In this document: in pieces, positions 59,780-64,000 of the stretch
Layout of the letters: each line of letters opens with the position of its first letter
Numbering within the stretch: the first letter of the stretch is position 1
NCBI GenBank assembly: GCA_036378155.1
Contig: DASUXA010000030.1
Coordinates: 34,615 to 98,614, forward strand
From: DASUXA01 sp036378155
GTDB taxonomy: Bacteria; Actinomycetota; Actinomycetes; Mycobacteriales; Micromonosporaceae
DNA: 64,000 nucleotides
Direction of reading: 5' to 3'
Program-made: the position numbers and the translations under genes
The notes under the pieces: generated by a model
What the model saw: the letters and a program-made list of their open reading frames with translations, nothing else
Told to the model about the DNA's origin: nothing
Database searches by the model: none

Positions 59780-60757
59780 GTGAGTGACCTTCCCGCCCGT
59801 CGCGTCATGTTCGTGCACGCGCACCCCGACGACGAGACCGTCGGCACCGGCGCCACGATGGCGTACTACGCCGCGACCGGTGCTCACGTCACGCTGGTGA
59901 CCTGCACGCTCGGCGAGGAGGGCGAGATCCACGTACCGGCGCTGGCGCAGCTCGCCGCCGACCAGGCGGACCAGCTCGGCGGGTACCGCATCGCCGAACT
60001 GGCTGCCGCGTGCCGGGCGCTGGGCGTGTCGGACCACCGGTTCCTCGGCGGCGCCGGACGGTACCGGGACTCCGGCATGATGGGCACCCCGGCGAACAAC
60101 CATCCGCGCGCGTTCTGGGGCGCCGACGTCGACGAGGCGGCTCGGCTGCTGCTGGAGATCATGCGCGAGGTGCGGCCGCAGGTGCTGGTCACCTACGACG
60201 AGAACGGGTTCTACGGTCACCCGGACCACATCCAGGCGCACCGGGTGGCGATGCGTGCGGCGGAACTGGCCGCTGCCGAGGGCTTCGGACCTGCCAAGAT
60301 CTACTGGACGGCGATGCCGAGGAGCGTGCTCGCGGCTGGGCTGGAGGCGTTCGCCGGGTCCAGCGACAACCCCTTCGGCGACGTGCGGCGCGTCGAGGAC
60401 CTGCCGTTCGGCACCCCCGACGACGAGATCGCCGCGCGGATCGACGCCCACGCGTACGCCGACGCCAAGATGGGCGCGGTGCGTGCCCACGCCACCCAGA
60501 TCCCCGTCGACAACTGGCTGTACACGCTCGCCGGGAACGTGGGCGCGGAGTTCATGGGCATCGAGCACTACCGCCTGGCGGCGGGCGGCAAGGGTCCGGG
60601 TTCGGGGGAGTACGGCTGGGAGGACGACCTGTTCGCGGGGCTCGACCTCGGTGAGTCGGACGGGCTGGGTGAGTCGGACGGGTCGGCGTCCGCGGTGTCG
60701 CGCTCTGCCGTTCCAGGGTCCGAGATCTCGGCATCCGGCGCGACAACCGCACGGTGA
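59780..60757 (+). CDS. mshB: N-acetyl-1-D-myo-inositol-2-amino-2-deoxy-alpha-D-glucopyranoside deacetylase
   Basis: 325 residues. Zinc ligands are in VHAHPDDETVGTGATMAYY (AHPDDE near residue 14) and YGHPDHIQAH, with LVTCTLGEEGEIHVP between them: the LmbE/MshB signature. It removes acetate from GlcNAc-inositol in mycothiol biosynthesis in the cytoplasm. A weakly conserved C-terminal tail has a direct repeat LGESDG. The GTG chosen matches the leaderless promoter; another GTG lies six codons upstream. It couples to the next gene by a GTGA overlap. Confidence 0.94.
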   Translation: MSDLPARRVMFVHAHPDDETVGTGATMAYYAATGAHVTLVTCTLGEEGEIHVPALAQLAADQADQLGGYRIAELAAACRALGVSDHRFLGGAGRYRDSGMMGTPANNHPRAFWGADVDEAARLLLEIMREVRPQVLVTYDENGFYGHPDHIQAHRVAMRAAELAAAEGFGPAKIYWTAMPRSVLAAGLEAFAGSSDNPFGDVRRVEDLPFGTPDDEIAARIDAHAYADAKMGAVRAHATQIPVDNWLYTLAGNVGAEFMGIEHYRLAAGGKGPGSGEYGWEDDLFAGLDLGESDGLGESDGSASAVSRSAVPGSEISASGATTAR

Positions 60758-61245
60758 CCGGTCCCGTGGTCGACCCCGAGGTTGAGCGCAGCGAGCCGTC
60801 GCCCCGCGAGCCGGAGCCGCGCGAGCCTGAGCCGCGCGAGCCGCCGGAGTGGCTGCTCGGACTCGGCGGCACCGTGGTCGGGCTGCTCGCCGCCGTGGTC
60901 ACCGGGGTCGTCGAGGCGTTGTACGCCCCGCTGCGCATCGGCACCGTGCGGGTGCCGCTGTCGCCGGTACTCGCGGCGGTGTTCAACATTCTGATCATCT
61001 GGTTCACGTACCGGGTGACCCGGCGGCGGGGCCTCGCGTTGCTGCCCGGTCTCGCCTGGTTCGCCGTCATGATCGCGGCGGCTACCCGTACCACCGAAGG
61101 CGACCTGCTGTTCACCGGGGACGACTGGATGGCGCTGGTCACGATCGGTGTCGGTACCGCCGCCTGGGTCGTCGCCGCCTATCGGCTGATCACGACCGCG
61201 ATGCGGGTTCCCCCGCGCCGCCCTCCGGGTACCGGCGTCCGGTAG
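60754..61245 (+). CDS. DUF6113-like membrane protein following mshB
   Basis: 163 residues. A Pro/Glu/Arg repeat region (EPREPEPREPPE) forms the soluble N-terminus (about 1-32), followed by four predicted membrane helices from about 35 to 155. The partner position after mshB is conserved in actinobacteria (Rv1171 in M. tuberculosis). Function unknown. The start is a GTG in a 4-bp overlap with mshB. Confidence 0.72.
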   Translation: MTGPVVDPEVERSEPSPREPEPREPEPREPPEWLLGLGGTVVGLLAAVVTGVVEALYAPLRIGTVRVPLSPVLAAVFNILIIWFTYRVTRRRGLALLPGLAWFAVMIAAATRTTEGDLLFTGDDWMALVTIGVGTAAWVVAAYRLITTAMRVPPRRPPGTGVR

Positions 61246-61357
61246 TCGCCCCGGTGCGTCGCCCTCCGGGGCGGTTTGATTCGCCGCCGATGGCTGGCGC
61301 GGGCGGTACCGGTCGCGCTATATCTGTTGCCGAAGCGTTGGCAATGGAGGGGCGGCG

Positions 61358-61822
61358 ATGAAAGCGCGCTGGCAGCCGGTGGCGATCCTGACCGCTGTAT
61401 TGTTTATCGTCAATGCGATCGCGCGGTTCCTGGTATGGCAGGGAGGAGCCGACAGCGAACGCAGCCAGACCCGGATCGGGCTGGTGGCGATGGCCGTCGT
61501 CGCGGTCGTGCTGGTCGGCGCGGGGTACTGGTGGGCGCGGCGGCACCCGGTGCCCAGGGTGCTCGCCGACCTGGCGGTCGCCGCGATCCTCGGCGATCTG
61601 CTGTCGGTGGTGGTCGGCCCGTTCGCCGGCGGCTCGGTTCCGTTCAAGGAGGGCGCGGCGTTCGTGTACTCCGAGATCTGGCACTACCTGGGCCTCGCCG
61701 CGATCGGCGTGGCGCTGGGCATCATGGTCGCCATCGCCGCGGGGCAGGACTGGAAGTCGCAGGCGCTCAAGCGGTACGCCGAGACCGCGCGGTCCAAGCC
61801 GCGACGCGTGGTGCGGCGCTAG
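61358..61822 (+). CDS. Four-helix membrane protein of unknown function
   Basis: 154 residues from an ATG with ggagggg upstream. Four hydrophobic segments at about 9-27, 41-60, 67-90 and 106-125, then a basic tail KPRRVVRR. I do not recognise the family. It is on the same strand as the mshB unit with a 112-bp gap. Confidence 0.6.
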   Translation: MKARWQPVAILTAVLFIVNAIARFLVWQGGADSERSQTRIGLVAMAVVAVVLVGAGYWWARRHPVPRVLADLAVAAILGDLLSVVVGPFAGGSVPFKEGAAFVYSEIWHYLGLAAIGVALGIMVAIAAGQDWKSQALKRYAETARSKPRRVVRR

Positions 61823-61875
61823 CGACCGGCCGCGCCGAGCGGTCGGGTACGCGTCGGGTCGTCCGCGCCGACGGG

Positions 61876-62100
61876 TCACCTCGGCTGCCTCGGCGGGGGT
61901 CGGTCGGGGACGCGTTTGCCGGCGACGGTCTGGTCGTGCGGGATCCGTACCGGTCCCTTGCCGGTGTCGACGGTCAGCGCGTCCGCGTCGAATGTGACGA
62001 GCGTGCCGAGCGCGTCCGAGAACAGCGGGCGACCATCCGCCCGATGTCCGATTATCCGACGGACCACCACCCGGTGGCCTACATCCTGTGGCCCCAGCAC
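61876..62100 (-). CDS. Standalone Rv0428c-type SH3-like domain protein
   Basis: 74 residues. GHRVVVRRIIG, LFSDALGTLVTFDADALTVDTGKGPVRIPHDQTVAGKRVPDRPP resembles the SH3-like N-terminal domain that precedes the GNAT domain in actinobacterial acetyltransferases such as Rv0428c. No acetyltransferase follows: 54 bp beyond the stop is another gene on the opposite strand. The GTG start is divergent from fdxA, with 82 bp between. Either a free-standing domain or the remnant of a longer protein. Confidence 0.65.
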   Translation of the reverse strand: MLGPQDVGHRVVVRRIIGHRADGRPLFSDALGTLVTFDADALTVDTGKGPVRIPHDQTVAGKRVPDRPPPRQPR

Positions 62101-62126
62101 TCTGCACTCCCTCCCCGTCGGGATAC

Positions 62127-62132
62127 TAGGCT
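62127..62132 (+). promoter_or_regulatory. Candidate -10 box of fdxA
   Basis: taggct about 50 bp upstream of the fdxA GTG, followed by an agagga ribosome binding site near 62171. Confidence 0.4.
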
Positions 62133-62182
62133 TTAGGCACCGCGGTGAGCGCGGACCAGTGCTGGTGCGGAGAGGACGAGCA

Positions 62183-62509
62183 GTGACCTACATCATCGCC
62201 GAGCCGTGCGTGGATGTGCTCGACAAGGCATGCGTCGAGGAATGCCCGGTCGACTGCATCTACGAAGGCAACCGGATGCTTTACATCCACCCGGATGAGT
62301 GCGTTGACTGTGGCGCGTGCGAGCCGGTCTGCCCGGTCGAGGCGATCTTCTACGAGGACGACGTGCCCGCGCAGTGGAAGGACTACGTCGGCGCGAACTA
62401 CGAGTTCTTCGAGGACCTCGGGTCGCCTGGCGGCGCGTCGAAGATCGGCAAGATCGCCAAGGACGCCGCGTTCGTCTCCGCTCAGCCGCCGCGTGAGGCG
62501 GAGCACTGA
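62183..62509 (+). CDS. fdxA: 7Fe ferredoxin
   Basis: 108 residues from a GTG with agaggac upstream. N-terminal region has CVDVLDKACVEECPVDCIY, giving the altered cysteine spacing of a 3Fe-4S cluster, and CVDCGACEPVCPVEAI gives the 4Fe-4S ligands. The C-terminal EDDVPAQWKDYVGANYEFF is the extension of the FdxA/FdxC group. Small cytoplasmic electron carrier for reactions such as cytochrome P450 or IspH; a partner reductase is encoded at 4596. The fdxA-dapC order is conserved in actinobacteria. Confidence 0.93.
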   Translation: MTYIIAEPCVDVLDKACVEECPVDCIYEGNRMLYIHPDECVDCGACEPVCPVEAIFYEDDVPAQWKDYVGANYEFFEDLGSPGGASKIGKIAKDAAFVSAQPPREAEH

Positions 62510-62556
62510 GCCCGACAAGCATCTCCCAGTCGCGCAGCGGGGATCCCGGGTCGGCT

Positions 62557-63651
62557 GTGACGCGCCCCGGGATCGCCGCGACGCTGCCCGACTTTCCGTG
62601 GGACCTGCTCGAACCCGCGAAGAAGCGGGCTGCCGCGCACCCTGACGGTCTGGTCGACCTGTCCGTCGGTACCCCGGTCGACCCGGTGCCGCCGTTCATC
62701 CGTGCCGCGCTGGAGGCTGCCTCCGACGCCCCCGGCTATCCGCTGACCGCCGGTACTGCCGCGCTGCGCGCGGCGATCGGCGACTGGGTGACGCGGCAGT
62801 GCGCCGCACCCCGTCCCGACTTCGGGGTCCTGCCCACCATCGGCTCCAAGGAACTGGTCGCCAGCCTGCCCCGGATGCTCGGACTCGGGCCGGGCGACGT
62901 GGTCGTGATCCCGTCGATCTGCTATCCGACGTACGAGGTGGGCGCGCGACTGGCGGGCGCGACGGTGGTCCGGTCCGACTCGCTGACCGCCCTCGGTCCG
63001 GCACGGGTCAAGCTGGTCTGGCTCAACTCGCCCGCGAACCCGCACGGCAAGGTGCTGCCGCGCGAGCACCTGCGCAAGGTGGTCGACTGGGCACGGGAAC
63101 GCGGCGCTGTGGTGGCGAGCGACGAGTGCTACCTGTCGCTGCCCGGCGACGCCGAGCCGGTGTCGATCCTGTCGGTCTGCGACGACTCGTACGACAACGT
63201 GCTCGCCGTGCATTCGCTGTCGAAGCGCTCCAACCTCGCCGGCTACCGTGCCGGATTCGTCGCGGGTGACTCCGCGCTGGTCGCCGAGCTGCTCGCGGTA
63301 CGCAAGCACGCGGGGCTGATCGTGCCGGCGCCGGTACAGGCCGCGATGGTCGCCGCCCTGTCCGACGAGTCGCACGTCGACAGCCAGCGCGCCGTATACG
63401 CGGCGCGGCGTGCGGCACTGCGTACCGCGCTGGAAGCCGCCCGGTTCCGCATCGACCACTCGCAGGCGGGTCTGTACCTGTGGGCGACCCGCGACGAGGA
63501 CTGCTGGTCTACCGTGGACTGGCTCGCCGAACGCGGCATTCTGGTCGCTCCCGGCACGTTCTACGGTCCGACCGGCGAGCAGCACGTACGCGTCGCGCTC
63601 ACCGCCACCGACGAACGCGTCGTCGCCGCCGCGAACCGCCTTTCCCGCTGA
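62557..63651 (+). CDS. dapC: Succinyldiaminopimelate transaminase
   Basis: 364 residues, GTG start. Class I/II PLP aminotransferase with SVGTPVDPVPPFI, the SNPANPHG-like NSPANPHGKVLP, DECYLSL, the PLP-lysine motif HSLSKRSNLAGYRAGF and FYGPTGEQHVRVALT with the arginine for the substrate carboxylate. It transfers an amino group from glutamate to N-succinyl-2-amino-6-ketopimelate in the lysine/diaminopimelate pathway. Follows fdxA by 47 bp, as in M. tuberculosis Rv1177-Rv1178. Confidence 0.92.
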   Translation: MTRPGIAATLPDFPWDLLEPAKKRAAAHPDGLVDLSVGTPVDPVPPFIRAALEAASDAPGYPLTAGTAALRAAIGDWVTRQCAAPRPDFGVLPTIGSKELVASLPRMLGLGPGDVVVIPSICYPTYEVGARLAGATVVRSDSLTALGPARVKLVWLNSPANPHGKVLPREHLRKVVDWARERGAVVASDECYLSLPGDAEPVSILSVCDDSYDNVLAVHSLSKRSNLAGYRAGFVAGDSALVAELLAVRKHAGLIVPAPVQAAMVAALSDESHVDSQRAVYAARRAALRTALEAARFRIDHSQAGLYLWATRDEDCWSTVDWLAERGILVAPGTFYGPTGEQHVRVALTATDERVVAAANRLSR

Positions 63652-63671
63652 CGTGGCGTAGCGGCTGCTGC

Positions 63672-64000
63672 TCACTCGCGCACGCGCCGGCGCAGGTGTA
63701 CCAGTTCCGGAACTTCGCGCAGTCGGTTCCGCAGCTCGTCGGCACGTTCGGTCCGGTACACGTACAGCAGCATCGGGTACTCGGCGAAGTCTTCCTCCAT
63801 GAGGTCCCATTCGCCCCAGTCTCCGGGGATCTGGTTGGGCTGGATCTCGAAGTGTTCGCCACTGCGGCTGCCCGCCAGGTAGTAGTCACCCTTGAAGGAG
63901 CTTTCGCGGGCGACGAACTCGACGTCCAGCACCTCGTGGAGTCGGTCCCTGAGTCGCTCTGCGTCGAGCGTCGTACCGTACAGGTCGCTGGTCCTGGTCA
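63672..64000 (-). CDS. Hypothetical acidic protein, 5' end beyond window
   Basis: The frame is open from the right edge to a stop at 63672, 109 codons. The visible part reads TRTSDLYGTTLDAERLRDRL, then EVLDVEFVARESSFKGDYYLAG and FEIQPNQIPGDWGEWDLMEEDF, with a mixed alpha/beta pattern rich in acidic residues. The region upstream of a GTG at 63932 also looks coding, so I extend to the edge rather than start there. No family is recognised with confidence; similar short proteins are found in actinobacterial accessory loci. Confidence 0.65.
   Translation of the reverse strand, partial: TRTSDLYGTTLDAERLRDRLHEVLDVEFVARESSFKGDYYLAGSRSGEHFEIQPNQIPGDWGEWDLMEEDFAEYPMLLYVYRTERADELRNRLREVPELVHLRRRVRE

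Overview
This is a high-GC (about 70 percent) actinobacterial chromosome segment. GTG and TTG starts are frequent, several promoters look leaderless, and the window encodes mycothiol biosynthesis (MshB), a PIN-PhoH protein, an F420-type LLM oxidoreductase and a mycobacterial-type Sdh1 complex. Gene order partly follows two blocks I recall from Mycobacterium tuberculosis: Rv1095-Rv1112 (phoH2, glpX, DUF4245, xseB/xseA, ispH, ychF) and Rv1166-Rv1178 (oligopeptide-type binding protein, mshB, 7Fe ferredoxin, dapC). Overall style suggests Micromonosporales, but no rRNA or other species marker is present.

Layout. 1-15 kb holds core genes: an XRE regulator running off the left edge, PhoH2, a secreted transglycosylase-like protein, rhomboid protease, ferredoxin-NADP reductase, CGNR regulator, DMT transporter, GlpX, DUF4245, an LppX-type lipoprotein, XseB, a GYD protein, XseA, IspH and RmuC. 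15-31 kb holds ValS and a long leftward cluster for an envelope polysaccharide: ATP-grasp ligase, FAD oxidoreductase, a fused Wzy-like polymerase plus MurJ/Wzx-like flippase, a Wzz-like protein, an initiating sugar transferase, a GT4 glycosyltransferase and a heterodimeric ABC exporter pair. Most junctions are overlapping or nearly so.

31-34.5 kb holds DNA alkylation repair (Ogt, AdaA-AlkA) and a DUF4395/thioredoxin pair. A cysteine-containing 24-residue leader peptide lies ahead of DUF4395, with a hairpin that would hide the ribosome binding site. 34.5-42 kb holds YchF, a heliorhodopsin, an LLM oxidoreductase and a second polysaccharide locus (small membrane protein, deacetylase-GT2 fusion, GH18 lipoprotein). 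42-51 kb holds a PCD-like protein, Nudix hydrolase, DUF1990, sdhCAB, TldE/TldD and a canonical pterin dehydratase. 51-64 kb holds a peptide-type ABC importer in the order D-F-C-B-A, an S9 peptidase, mshB with its membrane partner, two small genes, fdxA, dapC and a gene cut by the right edge.

Regulatory and structural signals: perfect GC-rich hairpins separate most convergent genes. Two intergenic hairpins 34 kb apart share an identical 15-nt loop core. Three repeat arrays have a period at or near 27 bp. A dispersed repeat supplies ribosome binding sites. The tetranucleotide GTAC is strongly favoured. The leading novelty candidates are the leader-peptide switch, the Wzy-flippase fusion within its unusual cluster, and the heliorhodopsin.
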